The translations under genes and the position numbers were made by a program. This document shows, piece after piece, positions 12,601-24,600 of a DNA stretch of 64,000 bases. The notes below the pieces were generated by a model that worked only from the letters and a program-made list of their open reading frames with translations, did no database searches and was not told where the DNA came from. Source of the stretch: Vandiemenella viatica (lineage: Eukaryota; Arthropoda; Insecta; Orthoptera; Morabidae); contig JARYHS010013631.1 in the NCBI GenBank assembly GCA_031002005.1, positions 70,925,832-70,989,831 on the forward strand, given 5' to 3'. Each line of letters starts with the position of its first letter. The first letter of the stretch is position 1.

Positions 12601-15600
12601 GAATAGCAATGGTTCCATCACACTAGCCTTCGATATTACCATTTACACTTAAACCTCTTTTACACTGCATTTCCTACGGAAATGTTTACCTTCTAAGCTT
12701 TCGAGATTTCTTTTATCCAGCAAGTAACTTTTTCATCCACTCCACTTGTTTTTACCTTATATAACACCATTTTATGACTCTATCAAATGCCTGGTAGTGA
12801 TGTAATGCTACACCTTAGATCCATTTCATTCAAAATGTCTTTCATATAGCCCACTAACTGATACTCACATGATTAACCTTGAAAGCCATGTTGTTGAGTT
12901 GCAAATCAGTTTCTTTTTTCAGATATTTCTGATGGGATTGCATATAATTCTCTCCATCAATTTACCTACCACTGATGTCAAATTAATTGGCATGTAATTT
13001 TAACCCTATGTGCCCCCATCCATTATGGACTGATATTACTATAGATCTTTTCCAGTCCTTAGGTAAACAGCAAGTATCCATCCTGAATCTAAATAATATT
13101 ACAGAGTAAGGTGCAATCTACTCGCCAGTGTGGCTGAATGCACCAGGCACTACCACACTGGACGGGGGAGCTACAGGTTTGAGTCCTGCTCCCCCTGCCC
13201 CTATGCACGTGCCAGCTGTGTTGATTGCGGTTTTTAAGCAGTTTTCTGTAGTCGTCAAAGCGAATGCTGCAACAATCATCAATCTCCTTATACACTCAAA
13301 GTACATAAACAAAAAGTATACTTACTGCAAACACATGGCAACACATCCACTTCCCCATAGGACTGTAGTCGTCAAAGCGAATGCTGCAACAATCATCAAT
13401 CTGCTTATAAACTCACAGTACATAAAGAAAAAGTATACTTAATGCAAACACATGGCAACACATCTACTTCCCCATAGGACTCAACAGGCGGTAGTCTGAC
13501 TGAGAAATATTGTTTCAAAAGTCTCTGGAAAGAGGAAGTGCCATGGCTGACCCACAAATGTGGAAAACGTCCGTAAAAAATGTGATGGTGTTGAAGGTTC
13601 AATGTCATCTGCTGCAGTCTTAATACATCTTTAGTAATGTTACCTATATTGTCTCCTTCATGCTTCATAAGAAATGTCTGTGAGGAAAGAAACAGGTTTG
13701 CAAAATGGCAACATGATTGAATTTCAGTTAGGCGCCAAGTAGGCTGCATGCTAGATATTTGATATGAAATGGAACATGTAGGTCAAGTTGATTATGTAGC
13801 AATAGGCCATCCTAAGACAATTGACAGAATGAGTAATAAATTTGTATTAAATAAGGTAAAAACCATTGTAACAGATGAAAAACTGACATCATTGGAGCAA
13901 AATTTTTATAAGATAAAAAGCAATTATGAGTGTAGGAAATGAGTTTCAAAAGAAGTGAAAAACAGAAGTGTCACAGGGTAGATTGAATAATGAAGAATGT
14001 TCTGACAATATGTGAGGTACATATTAGTGATGAGGCTTGGATTGATATTGTATAAGAATCAGTAGTAGTTATACTGCTACTTGATTTCATATGTCAAAGG
14101 TCAGGAAGTCTTTTGTGTTTAAGGAAGTTAGCAGTACCGGATTAACAACGTAGCAAATGCTACGGGCCTCGCGCCTTCTAGGGGTCTCGCACTTCCTAGG
14201 TGGCCCTGCACCTATACTAGATGGGCGACCTGTGACCTTACAATTTTTCCCTCATACGGCAAAATTAAGGGCCTCTTCTTCACATTTGCTACGGGCCTCG
14301 CGCTGTCTTAATCTGGCCCTGGATGTCAGGACATGGTATGAAACACCAAGGGAGTGTTAAGCAAATTTACAAAAACACTGAAAGAAATTAAAATTTATAA
14401 AGGGCAAAAAGTAGGTAGGTGGTGGTAAAATAGCACTCAAAGAATTTAAGACTGGAAAAAAAAATCATGAAGTGGTAGTTAAGGAAATTGCCATTGAGGA
14501 ATGTGTGCTCCATTTCACTTAAATATGCTATGCCTTCTTATTAGGCGATTAGCAAGCAGAAGAAAGTCCTTATCAGTTTCTCCATGCATGCAGCAGGATG
14601 TACTATGTGATGGAGAGACTAACATTCTCATCCAAAGCCTTGCCAGGCTTCCAATATGTGTTATGGTAGCAAATAATTATGCATTGTCCTTTCGTGGGGG
14701 ACTGCTTCTTGTACTGGCTGACCTGATTTGAGTTTAGTGGTTGTTTTGCTTACTTTGCTGAAAATACTCTATTACAGCATTTCTCAACCTTCTCAAACCT
14801 GAGGTCCAGTAAAATGTAAAAAAAATAATTCTATGGACCACTAACATTATATGTATAATGGTACTAAGGAAAAAGGAAACTGCCTTTAGGTTACATAAAT
14901 ACCAAAGGATCGGGAAAATGACCCTTCATTCACAAAGGTTGAAGGTTGAAATGAGTGGAAAACATATGTGCCGAACAAAAACATATACAATATACCAGTT
15001 TTGCACCTTATTCGCCATATGGTTAAGGAGGTGCGCACACGCTGAAGTTTACCATGTGACTGGCTGGGCAGCAGAAGACAGGGTGGGGGAGGAGGGCTAG
15101 GCTGTGCGGTGCACCGGGGTCCTCAAGCTCAGGGGGCCCCCCTCAAGCTCGGGGACTTGGTAGAACTTAAAATAAAAAAATTGCCCATCTGACCTGGGGG
15201 CCCCAAAATATTTTTTTTGCATTGGGGCCCTTGTTAACCTAGCTACACCACTGGTGATATATACGAATATATATCACCTGTGGTGATATATAAATATATA
15301 TATCACAGGCGGTGATAAAATTAATGTATATGTAACAAAGGGTAGAGTGTGTTAGGGTAAACAATAAATAAATAAATTTGTTAACTAGTTAAATGATAAA
15401 TGAAAGTACTGATAATGATGAGTGATGGTTCAAAAGGTAGAATTTTATCAGTGGTTGAGGCCAGATGGGTGTCTGGTATCCAGGATATTTAGGTATTCAA
15501 ATTCCCATCTCCAAAGTTCTAAAGCGGCAGTGGTTTTGGAGAAAACTCTGATTGCTCTCTCAGTGAGGCAGTCATTTGAGGTTGTTAGCTTCACAGAAAT

Positions 15601-18600
15601 AGAAAAGAAGGTTTCGAAGGAGGATCTTGGGATCAAAAATAGTGGCGTGAAGCAAATTTCAATTTGAGAGCGAATCAAGAGTATATATGAAATTTGAAAA
15701 GGTGTCAAACAAAATTACGGATAGGATATTAACTTTGTGACGACTTCACAGGAATGGAACAAGAAAGAATGGCACAGAAAATCCTCAATTTTAAAGAGGA
15801 GAAAGATTCAAGTACCATGAGTGAAAGAAGTCCATCAGGATCTGAAAAGGTGGAATCAAGGCGGAAGACATTGTAAACAGGGAAGTGTTCAGAAGAAAAA
15901 TTGTGGAGGTAAAGGATCTGTCCAACGAAACACAAAGTAGGAAAAGGAGTGTATTCTCAGAAGAAGAAAAAGCAAGAGCGAGTCGGAGAATGAAAGAATA
16001 CTGGGAAGGAGGAAGGAAACTCAGATGAAGTTGCATAATCATAGTCCACAGCTGGCTGAAAATAAAATAAAATGTGCTGTGCAATTGGTGATTTGTCATG
16101 TGATGAGATAAGGGAGAGAGCTGAACTTGGAGCAGTGTTGGGATACTTCAGTATTCTTGTATTGCAATATACACTTTCTTAAAGAAGTTACGTTAAGTAA
16201 TCATAAATTATGTACAATAATCTAGTTGCAGTTTTATTAACAGAAAATCTTTTGCTGATCTTAAACAGAAATATTAATTTTGAACAACACTGCAAAAGCT
16301 GTTTGGCTGTTAGGCAATGTGATCTTATCAGCCAATCTCATAATTCTGATATTTACAATAGATGCAATCTGGCATCTGGTACATGTCTTGGCTTCTGAAA
16401 CTTACAGTGGAAACATTGATAAATGTAATTGATAAATTACTTCAGCGTACTCTTATATTTATAGATAAACTGCTATATAGTAATAAAAAATGCCACAAGT
16501 AATTTTTTTGTCTGGTGAATGTGACAGTTTTTTTGTACAAGGCACTTGAAAAAAATGAAATATCAAACACTGTGCATATCATCTAGAACAAAAGATCATT
16601 TTCATTGTAATGCTTTGATACAAGGATAAACTCTTCTTATAAAGCACTGTTTTCTCACCTTGCGTAAATATTGATTGAAACTTTCTCAAGGTGGCTGAAT
16701 CATATCTTAGTGGAGCAATCACAAATCACCACCTTATCATATCTACTGCATGATATCATGGATTGAAAGATAAGGCATTGATATTCTTGTACCTTCTTAC
16801 TTCCATCATGTTTATGTACAGTACTGTTGCTCATCCTTTTGCTGTTGAGGTAAAAAACTTGAGGTCTGCGTAAGTATAAATCTTCATTTTCCAAGTTTCA
16901 GGTCATTGTCTTTGTTTATTCTTTGTAGACTTTCATTAATAGTTGTTTTGTGTCGTGTGGAAGAAATACTTTATCTGTAATAATTTAATATTTATGCTAA
17001 TGCTGTTTGACCTTTTTAGGCTCATTGAAGCCGATGCCAAATCATTAAATTCTCTTTCTGGGAACAGTGGCCATTCCAGAAAGAGCTCGGATACATCACA
17101 GATTTCCTTAACATCAGGCAAGTGTTTACCCATATATTTGTAATATGTAATAACTGTTGTATTTTTTCTACTTGGAAATCGGAATGTTGTTTTTATGACA
17201 AATATGCTTTGAAATCAAACAGCTTCAGTTATTTTATAAAGTTTAACAAAAATTGAAAGAGCATCTTCTTTATTTAAAATATGATTTACTGAAAAAATTT
17301 CCCTATATGAAAATTAGTTTTGATGCTACATTAATTTACAATTTTTGTGAATGGCAAAGTTATGTATATTTTTTATTATTATTATTTTTGTGACATTTTG
17401 CCCACCATTTGGCAACTTTACTTACAGCACTTTGGGAACCAATAAGCTATCATTCAAAAGTGTCATTTTTTAATTAAGATGTAACTGCTGACGATTTGGT
17501 TTGGGATACTGTTAGACTCTGATTTGTGTTATATATTAAGAAAATCTTACTGGGAAATTTGAAGGAAGTTTACCTCTTTTTTTTTTATTTGAATAAATTG
17601 GTATTACATTTTAATGTTTTAATTGTAACTGAACTTATACGAAGACAGTGATCAGATGTATGACTAATATATCTTATTTATTGTTTGTCCTTAAGTTTTC
17701 TAGAGTTAGATTTAAATTCAATTTGTTTAAAATTAAGGGATTATTTTATAATTTCTTGTCTTTCAGGGACCAGTTCAAGCCAAGAAAGGAATGAAGATGG
17801 TGAAGAAGATGCATGGACCCTATGGGGCCGCATCTCTAATGACTGGGAGACATTCTGGAAGAAAAGGAATCAGTTTGTTAGGGTTAGTGAGAAAGCATAC
17901 AAATCTTCATATCAAATATTTATCAATGTAGAACATCTTAAATCCAAATGTTGAAAATTTTGAGAGCACAAATTTATTTTAATTGTAATTGCAGTTTTAT
18001 GAAAATTAATTTTGAACTATTGAAATGACATTGGAAATAAGTAATGCATACATGGATGAAGTATTACTTCAGTTTTCCTTGCATAATTTCTTTCAAGTTT
18101 GGGTCTTAAGTTGCAGCCTATCATATTACACTTTTAAGAGATTTTAGTATCATTTACTGTAATACATTTTCTTAAAATTTATATATGGTTGCTTTTTGTG
18201 ATAGCTGTATACAGCAAAAATTTCCACTAAAAGATGTGTATTATATCTGTGTAGATATACTCGTTCTACCAAACCACAAGATTCCTCCCATATGCTTTTG
18301 TAGCAGCTTTGTGTTGGGCATTTATTGATGCAACATATTGCTATTAAAGAATTCAATTCTGTTTTTAAAGATGATAATTCCTGTCACAATGATAATAATT
18401 TCTGACTAAAGTCTGTCAAATAACTCTTGCATAATTTGAAGCTGGTATCAAACATTTAATACTTCAGTTTGCTGTTTATAAGTTTTTAAATGATCTCATT
18501 TTTCCTTGTAAAAATTAAGAAAACATAATTCTTTGTGGCATACATTTTTTCTTTTCCATCATAGTCTACTCTGAGCTTTAAACTCAATCCTCTACAATGC

Positions 18601-21600
18601 TGCAATCTCTTGATCATGTCTTTCTAAATCTACAAAATGGTATTTTTAGGGATTGTTAATATTTCAATGAAAATTTTCTTTGCCAGCTATTTTTGATGTT
18701 TGGAAATAAATATTTATTTTTGGAGAAAGCCAAATCTGTACTATAAATGTAACAGTTTCAGAAATATTAGCTAGTGTGTTTTTCTGGAGCAAATATCCTT
18801 CTTTACGACCAGAACATTTTATCTAATGTTATTCTGTGTGTATAGACTGCTGCATTCTTTTTTTTTTTTTTTGCATGTAGCATTTAATTTGTAAACGAGA
18901 GGGAGAAACCTTACTTTTGTTGAAACACATCAAAGAGCTGTCAGGTTTACCATTCACATCTGATGGATAAACCACATCCAGCAGTCTTAACTCCGTTGTG
19001 GAGATATTTGGGATTTAATGAAAACCGTTTATACATATCACTGCTGCTGGCCAAGTATTAAATAGTGAATGTTTGTTCTAATTGTGTAAAACATGTTGTA
19101 GTGTTTAATTTCTAATAGTCAGTTTCCTGAATTTGTGAATCAGTCATTATTGGTGCCATTAAAAACAAAGTGCCTTTTTGTACTGGTTTATTAATTTTTG
19201 GCATTCCAATATATTTGGTAACTGGATGTCAAATTGAAAGCATGGCATCCAGAGCTTCTCCTTAATTCTAATAAATATGTGCTATATAATAGTTTGGAGA
19301 TCTGAATTCATAATGCTTAGTGGAGATTGTATCTTAGAGTTTATATCATTAAGTGAAAGTACACGAATAGTCATTTGCTAAAGGTTTATTTTTATTAAAA
19401 TCTACCATATTTTTAATGTGCAGGAGCAAGTTCGCAAGGGAGTACCTCACCACTTTCGAGGAATTGTGTGGCCACTACTTTGTGGTGCACATGATTCCCC
19501 TGTTAAAAAACAGTACGCAGATTACATCAAGGCAACATCTGCTTGTGAAAAGGTAAGAGCATTTGTATGAAAACTGTGTTTTTAAAAAGCTTATCTGTTA
19601 TTAAATTTAGTTTGACTAATTTAACTTTACTTCACTTTCACCCATTATCTCTAAATTAAGAGAACATACTACAGGTTGCATAAAAATTTCCTGATTTTAT
19701 GGCAGCTTTTAAAAGTTAAAGATTAAATTAAGCACTTACCTGCATTTCACTGATTCAAAGAAAATTTAACTGCTAAAATTTTATTGATCAGATGATACTT
19801 TTTTTTATCCATACATTCATTATTTAATAATTCCTATCGTTAAATTTTCATTAGATTATTATTTTTGTACCCCTATTTCTTTATGTAACTGGTATAATTC
19901 TGCAATGAAATGCAGTAGGAATATTATAAATTATTGGTCAGTTGAGACTAAGAGGTTCCCAAATGAGGCTTGTTATTGTGTCACACTTAATCTTGACCTG
20001 ATGAAGTAACTCAAAGCAGTGTCTTATTGAGGTAATCTTGAAGTAACTCAAAGCAGCGTCTTATTGAGGTAATCTTGAAGTAACTCAAAGCAGTGTCTTA
20101 TTGAGGTAACCTTTATTATGTCCTTAAACAAACAACAGCATTTGGTATCTAATCTTGTTACACTAAGAGTACAGTCTGTATTCATGCACAGAGGGTGTTG
20201 TGCCAGGATATCACATTATATCTACTACGACAAAATCTGGTAGAAGCGAACACTTGAGCTATGAAATGGGGTGCTAATGTTTAATTTACAGGCAAGTCAA
20301 GACTGAATTTTCATTTTAACACCATTCAATTAATATATGGAGGATATAGGGAACTTTAGTTAATAGTCTTAGAGCTTTCACCCAGGAGTCTAATATTAAT
20401 TTAACTCGGTCTGAAACCTGAGAGTTGGTTGAATCATTTAGGAGCCAGTATATTGGTAGTAAAGAGGTCATTTACTTTCCTCTGTGACCCAAAATTTAAT
20501 TCAGAATCCTGCTTTCTTATCTAGAAGAGACAATGTTATGGGGAGAAGCAATAAAATACCAAATGCTTCTTCATTTAACTGTTGGTGTAAAGCAAAACAC
20601 TGAAGATCTCAACATCTCAGTTTATTTGTTTCAGGTATTATGGGTCCAGGTTTCATTATGATAGATGGTTGTAATCTTTATAGATTACAGCTAATAAGTG
20701 ATTTTGTAAGGGATGATATTACAAACCTGAATGGCCCATTCCTTAAATTTAAATCCAGTATAGCATACCATGGGAGAAAAGTTGATTTATGCCAGAATTG
20801 TTGAGTCATACACCTTTAGAAATGGCACGATATTTCACAAAATATTGTCAGCTTTGTACCACAGTCATTTATGTAAATGATACAGAGTGTTACAGAAAAA
20901 TGTATACACACTTCAGGAGAAGAAAAAACATATGGAAACGTTTTCATACAAAATGTTTATTAGCCTGAAAGTAAGATTATAAGTCTGTTTGAAGTTTCCA
21001 ATACACTTTCTGGGGTAAATGTTTATGTTAAGTGTTCAAAGTGATGGCCTTCTGCATCAATGCATTTCTGAACACGGGTTGCGACTGATTCGGTAACTAC
21101 CGCTAAAGTTTCCAGTGGGGTATCTGCGCACACTGTTCTAATCTCATCCCAAAGTTCGTTCAGGTTATCTGGTTTTCTTCTGTACACCTGGTCTTTCACT
21201 GATCCCCATAAGTAAAAGTCCAACGGTGTTAGAACTGGAGAACGCGCAGGAAACTCGATTGGACCCCTGCGTCCTATCCAATTCTCTGGAAAATGTAGAT
21301 AAAGGTATGCTCTTACATCCCTATGGTAGTGCACAGGGGCGCCATCTTTTTGATAATAAATCCTCTCATTACTGTACAGTTCATGAATGGCAGGTAAAAT
21401 TGAATCGTTAAGCATTCTCAGATAAAGTTCACCGGTTAAAGTACCTTCATAACGGAAAGGACTAATGAGTCCCCTACAAGTCAATCCGCACCACACATTT
21501 ACACCAGGCAAATTCACAGCCGTTTCCACTGTGATGTGGGGATTATTGTCAGCCCAGTACACACAATTGTGTCTGTTGACAGTTCCATTGAGCTTGAACT

Positions 21601-24600
21601 GTGCTTCATCTGACCAAACCACATTCCCCACAAATCCCGGAACATTGTTAACCATGTCCCGAAACCATTCACAAAATTGTAACCTACGATCTGAGTTGTC
21701 GTCGTTTAACTGTTGCACCAGTCTGGGAATGTACACTTTAAACTTGCCTTTCTTCAGAATGCATAGCACGCTAACATGACTTACACCACTCTCACGCGCA
21801 CATTGCCTTGTAGATTTTTGTGGCGACTGCTGAAAGCGTTCCAGCACCGCAGCCGAGGACTCGTCACTCGTAGCTGTGCGAGGTCGCCCTGATCGGCCTT
21901 TGTGTACATCACACACTGTTCCATGCAGCTCGAATTTGTCACGTATACGGGTAATTGTTAACCATGTAGGTGGATCTGTACCAAACTCACGTCTCCACTG
22001 TCTCTGGACAGCAGACACATTCTCAAATTTCCAGTACCACTTCAACAATTGCTTACGCTCTTCAAAGTTCAACCGTACTTCCGCCATGTTGATATCAGTT
22101 AAGCACCGCTGCCTGCGTCACGGCCCTAGCTTGCTGCACCTATTGAGCAAACATCACACTACGTTTGTACCAAATTTCATCCTCTCAAGCGTGAAAACGA
22201 ACTCTCTATGACCTTTAAAAGTGTGTATACATTTTTTTGTAACACTCGGTATACTGAAGTGCTAGATGTCTTTGTAGGGGAACATCATTTTCACACCTCA
22301 TATTTAATGCTTTATTTTATGCTTTATGTTGGTTCTTTACATTATTTTCTGTTTTAAATTTAACTTCAGGTATGATACTGTTGTACATATTCCTGATCAA
22401 TACTGTACACTACTATGTGTAACAGTTTGAATAAAAATAAAATACACACACTCTCTCCAAGGTTGAAGGGAGGAGGGCCACTGCAACTAAAACACTCCAC
22501 AAACACACAAAATTTTTTGTTTGTTTGTGGAGTATTTTTGTTGTTACTGCCCTCCTCCCTTCAACTTTGGTGATTGGAGGGTATATTTTACCTTTCGATA
22601 TGATTATCACCTCATGGCATTGCTGAGAATGTAAGTAAAAATGCACATCTGATTTATCTCGTTTAAAAAATCTGCCAGTTTGAAAACTTATGGAATTAAA
22701 TTTGAAACAGGTGATACGCCGTGACATAGCTCGCACATATCCAGAACATGACTTCTTTAAGGAGAAAGATGGTCTAGGGCAGGAGAGTCTGTTCAATGTC
22801 ATGAAGGCTTACTCATTACATGATCGTGAAGTGGGCTACTGCCAGGGATCAGGGTTCATAGTTGGACTACTGCTGATGCAGGTAAGTTTGGGGAAGAACT
22901 GTTTATTCTGTATGCTATTTTTTTTTTTTTTTTTTTATTAAGGAGATATTTTATTCGTTTTCATTTGTGTAATAAAATTACATGAATGTTAGTTTCTGTT
23001 CCTTCCTCAGTGAAAAAATTGGCTTGCTGAAATAAATCAGTCAGAGGAGATCTGCGCTTCTCATTTTTGTAACGTTTTCCTTGTGTAATACCCGACTTTC
23101 AGTATGATTTGCCATTTATTTTTTTGAACTGTTTTCAGCTAGTAGTGTAAAGTTTAAAATTGTGGATAAAATCTGTTTGAAATTCCTCAAGAATTAAAGT
23201 AAATGTTCATAGTTCATGGTTTATGCAGAAGCTGTTATTCAGCAGCTAATTTCAATAATTCCTTTACATGTTAAGGAAAAAAAGACACTTGTTTATAGGT
23301 TGCTTCAGTAATTTCTTACTCTTCTAATTATTAACTTAGCTTTAAGGCATGAGACATTTACCAGTGTCAGTAATAGAAAACTGTACTTAGATTCCTTTTA
23401 GTGTTATGATTTGTAATAACACACATGAGTTTAGTTCTTATAAGCACCTAAAGCATAACTCATTCCACAGCCTGAAGTATAGTTTGACATTTCTGGAGAC
23501 CTAATAGGAAAGTGTGTCAGAGTTAGCATTGCCATGACATTTCCCCAGGGCCTATATTTTAACAATATGAGCTCTTTAGATTATGAACTTAATTTTTTTT
23601 TTATTAAGACAGATTTTCCTCACTACAGAGGTTTCTCTCCAACACAACAATAAAGAATTCAGAACATAGATCTTGACTTCTTCTCAAAATATTCCTCCAG
23701 ATATTTTGATCGTGTATATCTTCCTCTTCTGCACCAAGTCTTCTCATTGCTATTTGTACACTTTGGAGCCAGGTAAACATGGGCCGTCCTCTTTTCCTCC
23801 TTCCTTTAACTTCCCATTCTTGTACCAGTTTAGGTATCCAATGTCTTCCATCCTTCTTACATGGCCGTACCATTCCAGTCTTTTTCGTTCTATAACATCA
23901 TACATTTCTTCTTTCACTTCCATTAGCCTTATTATTTCAGTATTCCTTACTTTTTCTTTTCATTATATTCTTGCTGATCTTCTCCAGAAATCCATTTCTA
24001 ATGCTTTCAGCTTCTTGATATGTTTTTGGTTGATTTTCCAGCTTTCTGATCCATATAAGACTATACTTTGAAATAATGATTTGAATATAATTCTTTTCGT
24101 TCTATTCATAACACTCTTGCTCCATAGAAGTGAATTTAGCATCCCTATTACTTTCCGGCCATTAGTAATTCTTTTATTGATTTCCATATTCGATTTTCCT
24201 TCTATTTCTAAAATTGAACCCAAATAACAAAAGTTATTTACCTTTTTGATTTTTATTCCAATAATGTACAATTCATCCAGATCATTAGTAAGATATTCTG
24301 TTTTTTTGTAGTTAATCTTCAAGCCCCATTTTTTATATTCTTTTGACAGTTGATTACATATGTAATTTGCATCCTCACCATCTTGTGCCATGACGACTTG
24401 ATAATCAGCAAATAGTAAATGATGTAGATATTTTCCATCTATTATTTCTAAACCCATTCTATTACACTTTTGAGACCATGTTCTCAAACTAACGTCTATA
24501 TAAATTTTGAATAGGGTTGGTGACATAGGGCATCCTTGCAGCAGACCTTTACTTGTTTTAATTTTTTTGATAATCCATGACCAGTTTTTATTTGGCATGT

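Noticed and set aside
17118..17125. GT donor two bases further on in exon 2 (gcaa|gtgttt)
   Set aside because: It would shift the frame into exon 3; only the GC donor joins the two exons correctly.
18150..18356. Short open frames conserved in both arms (e.g. 18150-18356 and 56002-56205; 16700-16894 and 57463-57657)
   Set aside because: Conservation between arms only reflects overall near-identity. They lie in introns, are 60-70 codons long, and have indels and no recognisable domain.
20004..20113. Regularly spaced repeat as a CRISPR array
   Set aside because: Units are directly adjacent without spacers, in an intron of an animal gene; it is a minisatellite.
21876..22211. Open frames antisense to the mariner transposase (e.g. 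21876-22211, 52206-52541)
   Set aside because: Shadow frames of a well-supported transposase, with no family resemblance of their own.
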